From Diadema setosum (lineage: Eukaryota > Echinodermata > Echinoidea > Diadematoida > Diadematidae), in assembly GCF_964275005.1 (NCBI RefSeq), contig NW_027307651.1:620001-684000 (forward strand): a stretch of DNA of 64,000 nucleotides. Reading direction: 5' to 3'. The notes below the pieces were generated by a model, which saw nothing but the letters and a program-made list of their open reading frames with translations, searched no databases and was not told where the DNA came from. This document shows, piece after piece, positions 1 through 11,600 of this stretch; within the stretch, counting starts at the first letter, position 1, and each line of letters begins with the position of its first letter. The position numbers were made by a program, and so were the translations under genes.

Positions 1-360
1 TGCATTCACCTTGTATCTGTAAAACAACTGAGTTGACTTTTCGTGTTTTTGCAGTTAGTGCAGTGAACATTATAATCAAATCGGTGTATATAGACAGTTC
101 ACTCAAAGGATTCACCAACATAAACGTTTTTTTTTTTTCAATAAATGCATGTCAGACCAGTCAAAAAAGTTTATGTATTTTCCAAGGAAACAATAATATC
201 GGCATTCAGGTTTTAGAATTTTTTTTTTTCGTTTGACGTAAGAATCCGTGAACCTTTGGAAACGTACAGCATAGAGAGATAAGAGAGAGAGAGAAACAAA
301 AAACACAAACAAAGTAACCCTTTAGGTAAGACAATGTTAGACATGCTAATGAAGAATCTA

Positions 361-1172
361 TGTGACCGTGTATCACAAGACCAACAAAAAGTCGCACATA
401 CTGATTTTGTGTTGGGGCTGAATATATGTCAGCGGGTCAACCTGATCAATTTTTTTTTTCATATTTCCTGAAAGAGCAAGTCTTCTTCTACATTATGCCA
501 AGGTTCTGGATCGTAAAACGTGCAAGAAATTGTATTTTTAGCAGTTATTTCTTGAACGCCATTTTTGTAAAATAGTGTGATTAAAATTTTGACATGTGTT
601 TTCATTTCTTAAAAACCCAGTGCACACTCTTCACTTTTAACTCTAATAACTTTAGAAAATATAAAGCTACTGCTTTGAAAGTTGGCATTTAATCATGGGG
701 AGAATGTGTTGATAGGGCATTCTTAATTTTGTGTATAGTGAAAGCAGACAGACCTCTCCTCTCTCCTCTCTCCTATCCTATCTCTATGCAAGTCATCCCT
801 CCCCTTATTTTCCTGTATGTTATGTATTATGTACGAGGGCTGCATGCAAATCAAGCAATGCTTAAGCTGTAGCCCTTCTGCGTTATTCATTGCATCACTA
901 ATATGTTCTGTTGTACATTGTAAAGGCAATGAAGAAACTGTATTGCTGTACATTCTAAAGGTAATGAAGAAACTTACCTTGTTAGCACTTAATGTTTATG
1001 TATATCCATTTATATGTATGGTACCAACAATGTATATGATATATGTGTATGTATCTGCATAAGCAATGATATAATGCAGGAACCAATAAATCAAATTAAA
1101 TCAAATCAAATTAATTTCGGCTTAATTTGATAATTCCTACATCATGTTTTTGTCCCATTAATCGCATACATC
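361..1172. repeat. TGTGACC element, family 1, interrupted copy
   Basis: The left end reads TGTGACCGTGTATCACAAGA and matches the terminal repeat of the ~690 bp family 1 elements further down the window (for example 18043-18734). The interior matches those copies up to the GGCATTCTTAATTT motif, is interrupted by a separate insertion at 730-1110, and resumes with TAATTTGATAATTCC and a TTTTGTCCCATTAATCGCA segment. The right third and the right terminus are missing, so this is a decayed partial copy. Confidence 0.75.
730..1110 (+). mobile_element. SINE-like or truncated LINE tail with 7-bp target duplication
   Basis: A 381 bp insertion sits inside the family 1 element. It is flanked by perfect 7-bp direct repeats TTAATTT at 723-729 and 1111-1117. 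It ends in a short A-rich tandem tail built on AAATC units. A tail plus a target-site duplication is the signature of LINE-type retroposition in + orientation. No tRNA-like head or reverse transcriptase segment was recognised, so it may be a SINE or the 3' tail of a 5'-truncated LINE. Confidence 0.65.
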
Positions 1173-1334
1173 AATATTGTATTTTTGTCACCCCAACCCA
1201 CACGATGGAGATTTCAAAGTTTTACAAATCACAGTAAATAATTTGGTGTACACTATAAGGAATGTTTGAAAAACTGAAGAATCAAGAAACATAATATTCA
1301 GTGACACTGTACATGGAAATTCTCTTAAAAATCG

Positions 1335-1462
1335 AGTAAATATGTTCACTCTTGAAGGAGTGAATAACAGCAAAGAGTGAATTCAGAGTAAAACTGGAAT
1401 GAATTTTGAGTGAAAATGCCCATTTTCACTCGTTTTGGAGTGTTTATACTGACAACAGGGAT
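1335..1462. repeat. Short ACTC-rich foldback repeat
   Basis: The stretch alternates GGAGTGAAT and TTTCACTC motifs in opposite orientation, around a GAAAATGCCCATTTTC centre. It is related to the similar palindromic stretch at 10113-10281 inside the intron of gene A. It is a non-coding hairpin-type repeat. Confidence 0.5.
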
Positions 1463-1502
1463 CACACAGAATCCTCAGAGGCGCAAGAGTCACATTATCT
1501 AG

Positions 1503-1845
1503 ATTAAGATTCAGTACCCATGAAATGGGTAAAGATTACACGATCAGGTCCCTCTTATCTAACCTCATATGAAATTTCAATTTTTGATGGTTATCTTGAA
1601 CATCTTAACGTCCTCAAATATGCACAAGTTGCATCATCCAGAAGAAGATTCAGCACCCACGAAATAGGTCAAATTATATGTTTTCTCTTCAATATTTCAC
1701 CATTTATGAGAAGATATAGGAATACCAGATTTAGGCAGCCATATTTGAGGTCATCTTGAATATCTCAAAACCTTCAAGAATGTGTAAGAGATGCACTATC
1801 CAGATTTAGATTCGGAAATTTAGAAATAGGGTAAGACAAACAATC
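1503..1845. repeat. Diverged tandem repeat, three units of ~140-155 bp
   Basis: Three successive units begin with variants of AGATTCAGTACCCATGAAAT (about 1503, 1645 and 1805) and share AAATAGGTCAAA-like and CATCTTGAATATCT-like segments. They are too diverged to be recent. No coding capacity is visible. Confidence 0.55.
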
Positions 1846-2899
1846 ATAGGGCGGACGGTCGCTATAAAACAAGGTTAGGCCAAAAGTCTGGTTTTGGCAC
1901 CTAGACTATAGTACATGTCAGAATATTCGCTAAACGTGTAACTGTCACATGGGCGGACTTAAATCATAACTCGATAACACTCGTGCCATTCACAGTTAAT
2001 TATGTACACTTTATTGGAACAATCTGTGAAAATGTTAAAACAACAACCAAACAAATTGGATTTCAAAAGAAAGCTTGTTACCACTGTTTTGCCTATGTTC
2101 CACACGGGTACCTGGATTAATCCGGTTTCAGCTGTAACTTCGACTTGTCACCTCATTCTAAATAATTGTAATGACTTCACTATCAACCGCATCACTTTAT
2201 ACTCCTACTATTTACACCACAGTGTAGTGCCGTGCTGATCCTGAAGTGATCAACCCGCACGCATTAATTGTTAACAATTTCTCGCTTCCAGCACATAACC
2301 TCGAGTGTGTACCGTCCGTGGGATTTTAAAGTTGAGGACGTATGGAACGCACTATCCCTGCTCCAACTCCAAAATATCGCGAATCGCGAGAGACACACGT
2401 TCTGCAGTAAACTGTCCCTGGCGTCCAAAGGCTCTCTCTAGTGAGGGGCGGACACAGTCGCTCTCTGCTGTTAATTAGTCTGCCCGGGAGTAAAGTCGGC
2501 CGCGACGCCATCTACAAACTTATTTAAATGCGACATATACCAATGGGGTACCTTCTAATCACACACACACAAAACATGTTGCCAACTTTTAGAATCATGA
2601 TATCATAGTGGTAGTTAAAATTTGCGTTATTATCCATTTCACGAACATGAATAACGCAATGAGATGTTGCAGTAATTATAAATATAACAGTGCATACTTT
2701 GTCAACCCTTACTGCTTCATTTTCAAAAGCTGTACACCACTACAATATACATTATCACTTGTTTATGAGGTTCTCCGGGGCTGTAATGCCCTCACATACA
2801 TTCAGGTCTTTCAACACAACAATTTTTTCAAACCGCAATTAACTAACCGATGACAGGTATAAATATGGATTAAATGTCTGTTCGACCTGTCTACTGTAA
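1846..2899. other. Unassigned stretch without recognisable gene
   Basis: No gene is supported here. About 2235-2520 is richer in CpG than its surroundings (CGCGAATCGCG, GGCCGCGACGCC), which could mark a promoter or simply a younger repeat. The leader exon expected upstream of gene A was looked for here and not found. Confidence 0.4.
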
Positions 2900-3790
2900 A
2901 CCTGCATAAAGGCTGAAGGTGTACAGCTTCCGGCCGGAAACGAAACTGAGCTCTGGTTGAAATATCGTGCCAAATGGCGTCTGGGTGTGGCGGGTGGTTT
3001 TCCTGCCATCGAGCAAAATGAGTGTGCCCCTGACGAAATCTAGATGGTGGCTTGATTTGCGGGGAAACAAATTTGCTACCCGGCGCTCTCCGCAGTTGGA
3101 CCGCACATGACGATACCTAGCGCGTATCTCACCTGTAGTTGCAAGGAGGTGCGCACGCAAGTCCGGTATAATCGCAACAGAGCCATCAGCATGACCAAAA
3201 CTTTTTTTTCTTGTTTTTTTTTTTTTTTTTTTTCCCGGGTGAGTCGCGGGGATGCCCGGAGAGGTCCACGCACAACGCCAGTAGGAGGGCCCTTAGCAGC
3301 AGCACTTCGCAGGCAACTCCCACGCAGGTACTTCGCAGTCCCTGTATGCAGCCAAGATAATGACATTCCGTGGGACTTTTGCCATTCCTTCAGAGGAATT
3401 CTGAGTTGTCAGCCTCCACGCGACTAGTGCACAGTTCACACAGTTCACACTCGCAAGTAGAATTTAAGTAGGACGTGTCCAGCAAGTAAGACACGTGCAC
3501 TAACTCGCCCAAATCCTTTTCCGCCCTCAAAAATTGTCCTGTTTGCCGGAAAATCCCTACGACAACAAACCCGCGTAGCTTGTCCGGAAAGGTGTGACAG
3601 GGCCTAAGCATGGTTGCGGGTAAAAAGATTTGCTTGCGCACCTCCAGGCGACTACGGGTAAGATACGTGCTAAGCACGGTCATGTGCGGATCATCTGCGG
3701 GGACCTCCGGGTAGTAAAAATTGTTCTTCTCAAGTCGCACTCACGGCTTGACGGAAAGTGTGAAACGGCCTGTCACGTTGTTATTAATTC
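2900..3790. repeat. Repeat family 6 (GGCCCTGTCACACC ends), composite
   Basis: Segments here recur in inverse orientation at 45863-46490. Shared pieces include CGGAAAGGTGTGACAGGGCC near 3582, CAAGATAATGACATTCCGTG near 3353, CTGAGTTGTCAGCC near 3401 and GCGGGGACCTCCGGGTAG near 3697. The ends CGGAAAGGTGTGACAGGGCC and CGGAAAGTGTGAAACGGCC look like related terminal motifs. It is non-coding; the open frames across it are shadows of inverted repeats. Confidence 0.6.
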
Positions 3791-4378
3791 ATATGCAAAT
3801 GAGCAAACTGGTCACGGTCATCGATGGCACAGTTCGCATAACATTGCTGCCCTGCCTACTTTGGCAAAAGGAAGCAAGTGGCATTTTTATGGATATTGAC
3901 TTTTTAAATTGATTTGGCATATTTGAGGCGTGCTCTATTTAACTAAAAAATCCAAAAGTTAAAATTTTGGTTGATTTCTGAGATATTCGGGTGGGAAAAG
4001 GAAGCAAGTGCATAAAATTTCATGAAACAATTTGGCAAAGCAAGTAACAGCAAACTAAATTGACCGATCACAATCCACCTCTCATACTGCTCAGCTCCTC
4101 ATAATGCTTCAGCAGCCAATCGACGTGAGCAGCAATTACATACACATTCACAGTGATCAGTGTAATGACAGTTACATAGAGATCAGCGGGTCATTGACAC
4201 AAAGCATGCATAATAATTATGTAATATAGAAGACGGCGAGTTGTCATATTGAGGTGTCCTTAAATTTCTCGGTATTTTGACTTTTGTACTATTTCCCCAA
4301 TTTTGAACTGAACACGAATCCACCTGTTGCCATATTTCTAAATGACGTCTTCAGCCGTTGCCATGGCAACGAACTATT

Positions 4379-5139
4379 TGTGACCCGCTACAACAAAATG
4401 ATCTTGAAGTCGGGCGAGGTCGATTATTTGAAAATTGCCTGATATAATCCCCTAATCTTTCTGCTTTAAATTGATATATAACACATTTTATAAAAATAAT
4501 CGGCTGCGGAGATATCGATGTTTAAAAGAGAGCATGTCGAGACGTCTGGAAAATCACTGTTTCGAGAAAAGCGCCCCATAAGTCTTCCTTTCGACGCAAT
4601 CGCGATCAAGGGACACGCAAATCAGTTTTCATCTCTGGACAATAGAAGGTAAGCCCTAGCAACCCCCGAAGAGTTCATTCAAGCACATCAGCGTCGGCGG
4701 TCTCCTTACCAACCAATCAGTGACCAGGATGTGAGAAGCGGCTGAGCATAGCGCACCCCGCCCGCACGCACCAGTCGACTGGGCAGTGTGCGAGCTTCAC
4801 GCTTCAGTTAGCAGCAAGCAGCAAACTGACCAATGAGATCACTCTGGTCGTTGTTAGGGGCGGAACCTTTCTGTGGCGCTCAATCCAAATTTTAGAACCT
4901 GTTTCAGCTTCGTTGAAACGCCAAAAAACATGGCTCAGAAAAACGCTATTTTCTTATCTTTCCTTTGATCATTTTGCTTCAAAATTTCGAGAGAAGATAG
5001 AAGACATGTTAGACTTTAATAATATATCAAAATCAGAAAATCGTAAGTTTTGACCAATTTTAATGCTCTGACTTCAAACTCGATTTTCACGGCTTCGACC
5101 GTGCGCGACTTTAGGACCTTTTTGTTGTAGCGGGTCACA
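4379..5139 (+). mobile_element. TGTGACC element, family 2, copy 1
   Basis: The termini are TGTGACCCGCTACAACAAAA on the left and the inverse TTTTTGTTGTAGCGGGTCAC on the right, enclosing 761 bp. The interior shares blocks with the other family 2 copies, including GCGGAGATATCGATG, TTTCGAGAAAA, ATCACTC.GG.CGTTG and a segment that reads MAQKNAIF-like in one frame. It lies within the CTGCCC element at 3847-6482. Confidence 0.8.
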
Positions 5140-5629
5140 TTTTCTTTAACAGAACATGTATTTTTTCAGCAAGCATTATAACAAAATAACATGTTGCAAA
5201 CACCAAAATATGTCAATATAAACATATTTCCTTAATCAAATTAAAAAACACAATTTTTCCAATGTCATGGTTACCTAATAGCAATTATGGTTGCCATGGT
5301 AGCATCTATTTTTAAAGAAACTTATAGTTTTTTTCATGCAAAAGCAAGAAAACAGAACAAGATTGAGTGGAATATCTATTACAAATTTATCATTAGGTTT
5401 TTCCACTAATCTTTCCACTCTTTCCTCTATTTTGGGCGTGCTGAACCTGAATTCACCTGTTGCCATTTTTTTCAAAATGACGTCTTCGGCTGCGGCCATG
5501 GCAACCAATTATTTTCTTTAAAAGGTCATGTGTCCTTTTTTAACATCATGAAATATGCTGTGAGCGCCCAAATATGTCAATGAAACATATCTTTTTAATT
5601 AAATTATAAAATCACCATCTGTTTCTATT

Positions 5630-5865
5630 CACATGTTCAAAAGGAATCGCTCTATCCACTGTTATCCAACTCGCCAGATTGACGCCTATCACCTTCCCCG
5701 TACTCGCACTATTTTTGCAAAAAAAACAAACAAACAAAAAAAACAATTGTATTTACTGGACCCAGATATTGGAATGACCTCCCTCAAGATATTACTTCTT
5801 CCTTATCTTTATTCACCTTCCAACGCAAATTAAAACAGTTATTACTTAGTGGAAACACACTACCA
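5630..5865 (+). mobile_element. LINE reverse transcriptase C-terminal tail fragment
   Basis: The + strand reads a peptide with YPTRQIDAYHLPRTRT and, in another frame after an A-rich stretch, GPRYWNDLPQDI followed by TFQRKLKQLLL. This order is typical of the C-terminal tail of CR1/L2-type LINE ORF2 proteins. An A-rich insertion near 5720 separates the two frames, and upstream reverse transcriptase is absent. It is a short, dead 3' fragment. Confidence 0.65.
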
Positions 5866-6482
5866 AGTTTTTAGCAACTTTATTTTTTATACTCCCAGTC
5901 GTTTGTCCTTGTCCGCAGCACCAAGTTATTTAAGTTATTTAATGGTACCGATACATCTTTTAATATATAGCATTTTTTTTTCAAACACTGCGAGATCCGT
6001 ATACAGTCTGGTTTGTGCGATATCTATGTGGTTCATTAGTTTATTCTTTATCGATTTTTGTACTGGTATAATTTTAGTTGGTCAAGACAAACATATCCGT
6101 CCTCCGTATCATCACATTACTATGAATTTGGGAACCTACAGTTCTATAAGCGTTAAAGCTTTTAAGTAGGCCCCATCATATTTCTGAAAAAAAAAATCTA
6201 ATTTTCCTTTTGATGTGATTGTCACTTGCTTCCTTTTGCCAGATTTTTCATGTTTGCTACAAATAATATAATACTTTAGCAAAAGGAAGCAAGTTACATA
6301 ATAATTAGTTTCTATGGGAATATCAACTTTCTTCGAATTGTCATAAATGCATCAACATATGGCTTGCACGAATACCGACATTATTTCTCATCACAAATTT
6401 ACATGCAGGAGGGCCTACCAAAAAACATATTTTCTTCATTTGTGGCATTTGCCACTTGCTTCCTTTTGCCATGGTAGGGCAG

Positions 6483-6818
6483 ATTGCCACCTGTCTTAAC
6501 AATTTTTTTCTCTCTCACTTTCTCTCTCGCTCTCTTACTCTCACTCTTTGTCTCGTTCTCCCTGCACACAAACAAGACTTGTCCAGTTGAATGTCCGATA
6601 AAAAAATCAAATACATGAACCGGCGTAGAAATGCATTTTCAATGTGACAGTAACTGACCACTTCACAGAATTTTGGCAAAAAAAGTTATATGGCAGACTT
6701 GGTGCAACATCATTTCAGATTCTTCTTTTTGTAGCTGCTCTTTTTCAGGAAACAATCAAAGTTCCGTGAGGAGTCAAGACACTTGCTAATAGTCAAATTT
6801 TCATTGTTGTACTCTTAG
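6483..6818. other. Intergenic or intron sequence upstream of the Ig V exon
   Basis: This holds a pyrimidine-rich CTCTCT tract (about 6510-6560) and ends with a polypyrimidine stretch and TAG acceptor directly before the Ig V exon of gene A. No start codon with a signal peptide in the right phase was found here, so the leader exon of gene A lies further upstream or was missed. Confidence 0.5.
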
Positions 6819-7118
6819 TGGTAGATACTGTCTCCAGCGTTCAGGGATGGAAAGGGGAAGAAATCCGACTGCCATGCCTCTTCCAAGGGGAGCCTGCAGC
6901 TGTGACCTGGGTCAAGGAGAGCGTCTTATATCAGCCGGTTCCCAAGGCTCAATTTAGTAATGGGACTTTTGAGAGCTTGGAGGAGGGATTCGAATTCGAC
7001 AGGGACTTCAGCCTTGCCATCACCGACTTGAAGTTGGCAGATGAGGGCCATTACGTTTGTCGCGTGCTTCTGAAGAATTTCGGGAATGTCGAAAATTCTG
7101 TCCATTTGACGGTTAACT
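6819..7118 (+). CDS. Gene A exon: Ig V-like domain
   Basis: The exon is 300 nt with phase 1 on both sides, the usual form of a shuffled Ig exon. It encodes ~100 residues. C20 in RLPC, W31 in VTW and C81 in the D-E-G-H-Y-V-C motif (D75, G77, Y79) are the canonical Ig core. The LAITDLKLADEGHYVC stretch and the final SVHLTV strand resemble V-set domains of nectin/PVR-like receptors. NFGNVENS is not a proper J-like FGxG motif. N48-G-T is a potential N-glycosylation site. Acceptor: TGTTGTACTCTTAG; donor: GTAAGT. Confidence 0.85.
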
Positions 7119-8582
7119 GTAAGTGATATTTTGTATCATGATGTGGAAGTCGGGGTTGGGTTTTTTTTTCGGTCTGCATTAACTTGTGAAAGAATTTGAT
7201 AAAATCAAAGCAACTGTCAGTGGAAGAGACAAATAAAGGAGTAAATAGCTATGATGGACAGGTTATTTGTCCTCAAATCATTTAACATATTGTCAGCCAC
7301 TTTAATACGAAAAGGGGGTTGTTTTTTATATCTTTTTTTCTCATTTTAGTTAACCTACTCATTTATTTGTTCTTGGTCTTTTTAAACAAAAGGAACAGTG
7401 ATAAAAGCAAGCTTTCTCTAGTTTTCATTAATTGTAATTGTATCAGTGTAACCGTGTTACTTTTATAATAAACCAAGTTGAAGTGAATTTATAGGCCAGA
7501 AATTATACTGCTCAATCATGTGTCAATGGTAAAGTGGGAAGCTAGTTCGCTGTTCATGGCAGGTGATGAATTTCAACAAATCAACCCGATGAAATCAACA
7601 ATACCAGTGATTCAAATCCTTCTCACTCTCCCCATTCTGAACGATAACTTCTAAATGTTCAGTATAACATCAAGGTATATGACCAATAAAATAATTATCA
7701 TAATCTATCCTCTTCTTTTTCTTTTTCTTTCTTCCTTTTTGTTTTGCATATTAAGAAGCAATATATTAACATTTTTGATTGCAATAGGTTGAATTCCGTG
7801 ATATTACCCTGTTGCAAGCTGCACATCAGCGTGTAATTATTCGTCACTATGGCATTGCTTGGGCAGAAGTCTTCATGATTTGTACGTGTATACAATACTA
7901 TAAAGAGAAGAGCTGCAGAATGTATATGCCTCTTGGGTGGGAGTGGGGAAAAGGAAAAGAAGGCAATATCTTACCATACTTTGGCGGGTTGCTGTGATAT
8001 CAATTGATATTCATCATGTGATTACACTATTCCCACCTCTCGTTCACTATAACGCCTTTCTCCAATGTTCCTGGTGTGGCATGGTTTGGTCAATTCCTCA
8101 ACTTGATCCTTTTGATTTGAAGTTATCTTTTTGACCTTCTGTACCAATATTTCGAAATCAAAAGCAAAAGAAAATGATAAAAAAATGACTGGCATTACCA
8201 TAGCAACTGTAACATTAAACAATATCTTATCTGAAAGTAAAACATAATTTGTTCTCGAGGAGTTTTAATTTTACTATTTACACAAAACAAAACGGTGGTG
8301 TTCGTTCTTTCAAAGGTTGATGTTATTATTCCGAAATACCTTATACCTCTTGATGATGAAATTCATTAACAGCGTTAGTCCGAAAATGGGGGAAAATACA
8401 TACACACACAAAAGAAGCAGAAAAGTGTGACTAACCCACATTCGAAATATCAGGAATCTTTGATTTAGTCAATCAAAAACTGCCTTAAATATTTACTTTC
8501 TAGAATACACATAATAAAATATATTATGAATAACATCTATATGTATATATGCATATATATATATTACTTATATATATATGTA

Positions 8583-8645
<63 letters not shown>

Positions 8646-11600
8646 TTATACTTTTAGTATACAGTGTGTGCCAGATCTTGTGCTTTTCTTGTTTCCTTAG
8701 CGCTGGCATCAAGACATATAATCGAGGAATGCGTCAATAGGAGTCAGTCCAGTCAATACCGATGCACGTACCAAGCCCCATCCAACGCTACTTCAATTAC
8801 ACTTACGTGTGTCGTGAGTGGATTCAAGCCTGACATTTCTATGATATGGACCGATGAATCTGGGGAGAGACTACAGTCCATGTCTTCGCTACGGACAACA
8901 CTTTCTGACTACACATACGAGAGGTTCGAGAAAATCAATATTTTAGTCAATCACGGGACAGAGCAAACCTTCGTGTGCATAGCTGTCGGTGACTCAGTAA
9001 ATGGAACGTCGACCGCAGAAATCACTCTTCTGCCTATATCAGGTTTGTGAAATTGTCAATTAATTATTTGTGGTTTTGAATAATAACGAGGAGTAGCATA
9101 GCTTCTGTCGTCACTACCAGAAATTCTGCACAACAAAAAAGTATAAACAATACTTCAACAAATGTTTTACATATGATTTGTCACTGGGAAGTCGAATCTG
9201 AGTTTGCTGTTTTGAGTAATATAATTGCTTGACCAAACAATCTTATAAGAGTATATTTTGCTATTACAAACACACGTTTAAAAAAAGCGTTAATGAACTT
9301 CGTTGAGTAAAGGCAATAACCGGGGGGCCGAAAGCTAAAAACAGAGGTCGAGTTGTACTCCCTCTACAAACTAAGTAGACCATGCTTATTTTCTAGTTTT
9401 AATTGTAACAAACAACATTCCAATGGTCTACCTCAAAAAAAAAAAATTGTTGCGAAAGCCTCCAATTCCAAGATGGCGTCCAAGATGGCCGCCTTATATA
9501 CTGAATTTGTTATTTGAAAGATAGAATTTGATAGACACATCAGATTTCAACAAATTTGATGTCATTTGAAAGATATTTAAAATTTCTACAAGTTGATACC
9601 ATGTTTGTGGTTTGCGCCAAGACTACTACACGCACCACTGGCACTGGCGCTTGTAGCAGTGCCAGTGGTGCGTTCAGTAGTCTTGGCAAACGCAGACTTT
9701 TTCTTTGACAAACAAGGGTTTGTGCCTGCAAACTAGCTTTCAGTGGTAGCTCAAGTGACGCTTATCGCTATTATTTCAAAGTAGATTGTTTTGAAGCAGA
9801 TGAGATGAAGCAAAAAATATTTTTCAAATAGAGGTAGTAGCTTGAAACTTGGCACCAATCTTATTATAGATAGTTTAAGACAGAATTTAGATCAACCACT
9901 CAAAAAATAAAATCTAGATGACAGCCATCAAAGTTGACACAGTGTATTGCGCCAGATTAAATGTATCATTTCGATTTTGATACAATTTTGTCTGTTGTGC
10001 TATCTATTTATATATTTTTGTATATTTTGAACATTGTAATGCTGTTTTAAACCGTCTTAGGTTTTTATGGAGAAATTTTTAAAACCAGTGATATTCTACT
10101 CTCCGAAAAAGAAAAAGTTTTCACTTTGGAAGGAGTGAATAACAGAAAACAATGAATTTAGAGTGAATTTGGAGTGAAGTATTTTAGAGTGACCTTAGGG
10201 ATCACTCGTCACTCTTCGAGTGATTCCTGTGGTCACTCTAAAATGAATGAAAATGAACATTTTCACTCTCGAGTGATCCTGATATCTAATACGGGAAAGC
10301 ATCTACCAATGGCACAAGTTCAGATCAATTATTGTGACACTATAATCCATTTGAAATCAGCCTAAAAACGATGTAAAAAAAAAAATCTAATAACAGTAAA
10401 TACAGTTTCAGCATGCTTGTTTTTAAATATGAATATACATCACGAATAATCAATTTGGACAGTTTTATTCGAACAATATTCTAAAAAGTAATTTCGCAAA
10501 ACACATTCAAGAGCAAATTTGAGAAATTGCAGCCACGTCGGATACTTGGGGGGGGGGGAGAGTTTTTTTTTTTCTCGGATCAGAAGGGCTTCCAAGGACA
10601 TCTACGACAGACATTATTACACACATACCATCATCATTCAAGTTTCTACAACAGCAGAGTAACATACAAATAAAAAAAGCATATCTTTGATACAGAAGCA
10701 TATATTTTTATATCAAAGATCGGGCCTTACCCAAACACTGGAATGAGCTCCACCCCCCCCCCCCAAAAAAAAAGACCCTCAATATGGTTTACACTATAGT
10801 ACAATATCGTTCTGATGTATAGAAACATATAATTGACAGGAATATAAAAAGATTAAAAAAACAGATCAAATTATAAGTTGAGATTTAACTTTGACGCAAC
10901 ACACTAAAGGTATTGTTTACCATTGGGAGAGATATCACATTCGATTTATATGTGCAGGTTAGTTGTATTACAAAACATTCTACCATGTAAAAAAAATATA
11001 ATAAAGCCTAAAACATACAGAGATATTACCATTTCTTTTCAAGAAACCATAACCATGATAAGTGTTGACAGCTTTGTATAAAAAAAAAAAAAAATTCTTA
11101 TCAGATCTATTTAGTATATCTAACAACATTTAGCATCAATTATACTGATTTAAGTTTGTACATTAGTTGTTCTATCCCTAACTCACAGTTTAGAACTAGT
11201 TTGAGGAATTAACTAAAGCTGGTTTTTTGTTTCACGTGCACTAATGGAAATAATATCTTTAACGACAACCTGGATCAATTACCGCCATCTTGAATTTTGT
11301 GTGAATACTATCTTTGTCACTAAATATGACACATTGGCAAAATTTGTGCCAAATTCCAAGCTCCTTCTTCTTTTTGGAAAATACTTTCTGTCCCATCTTA
11401 TCTGCCTCAGTACAATCTAAATTTGCTATGAAATGCTACAGTAATAGCGACCAGCGTCACCTACCACTTGGCATGAAATGCGAGTAACTAGACCATTCCA
11501 GTACTGCAAAATGAATAGATAATGCATAAATATAATTTTGTCAAGTTTGAGATGTTAACTTGTCAACAGTGTATGATATTGCCTGTAATTACATGATGAA

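Larger units (their letters stand above)
3847..6482. mobile_element. Non-autonomous DNA transposon with CTGCCC ends
   Basis: The left end reads CTGCCCTGCC then GGCAAAAGGAAGCAAGTGGC. The right end is the reverse complement: GCCACTTGCTTCCTTTTGCC then ATGGTAGGGCAG. A 4-bp direct repeat ATTG flanks both ends. The motif AAAAGGAAGCAAGT is repeated inside near both ends (about 3998, 6228 in reverse, and 6280). A direct repeat built on GCCATGGCAAC appears at about 4320-4378 and 5455-5515. A family 2 element (4379-5139) and a LINE tail (about 5630-5865) lie inside as passengers. No transposase was recognised. A sister element with the same ends is at 39371-41705. Confidence 0.75.

Noticed and set aside
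3107-3427. 106-codon frame near the family 6 repeat
   Set aside because: It crosses a poly-T run and inverted repeat segments that recur at 46 kb; both strands are open for the same reason.
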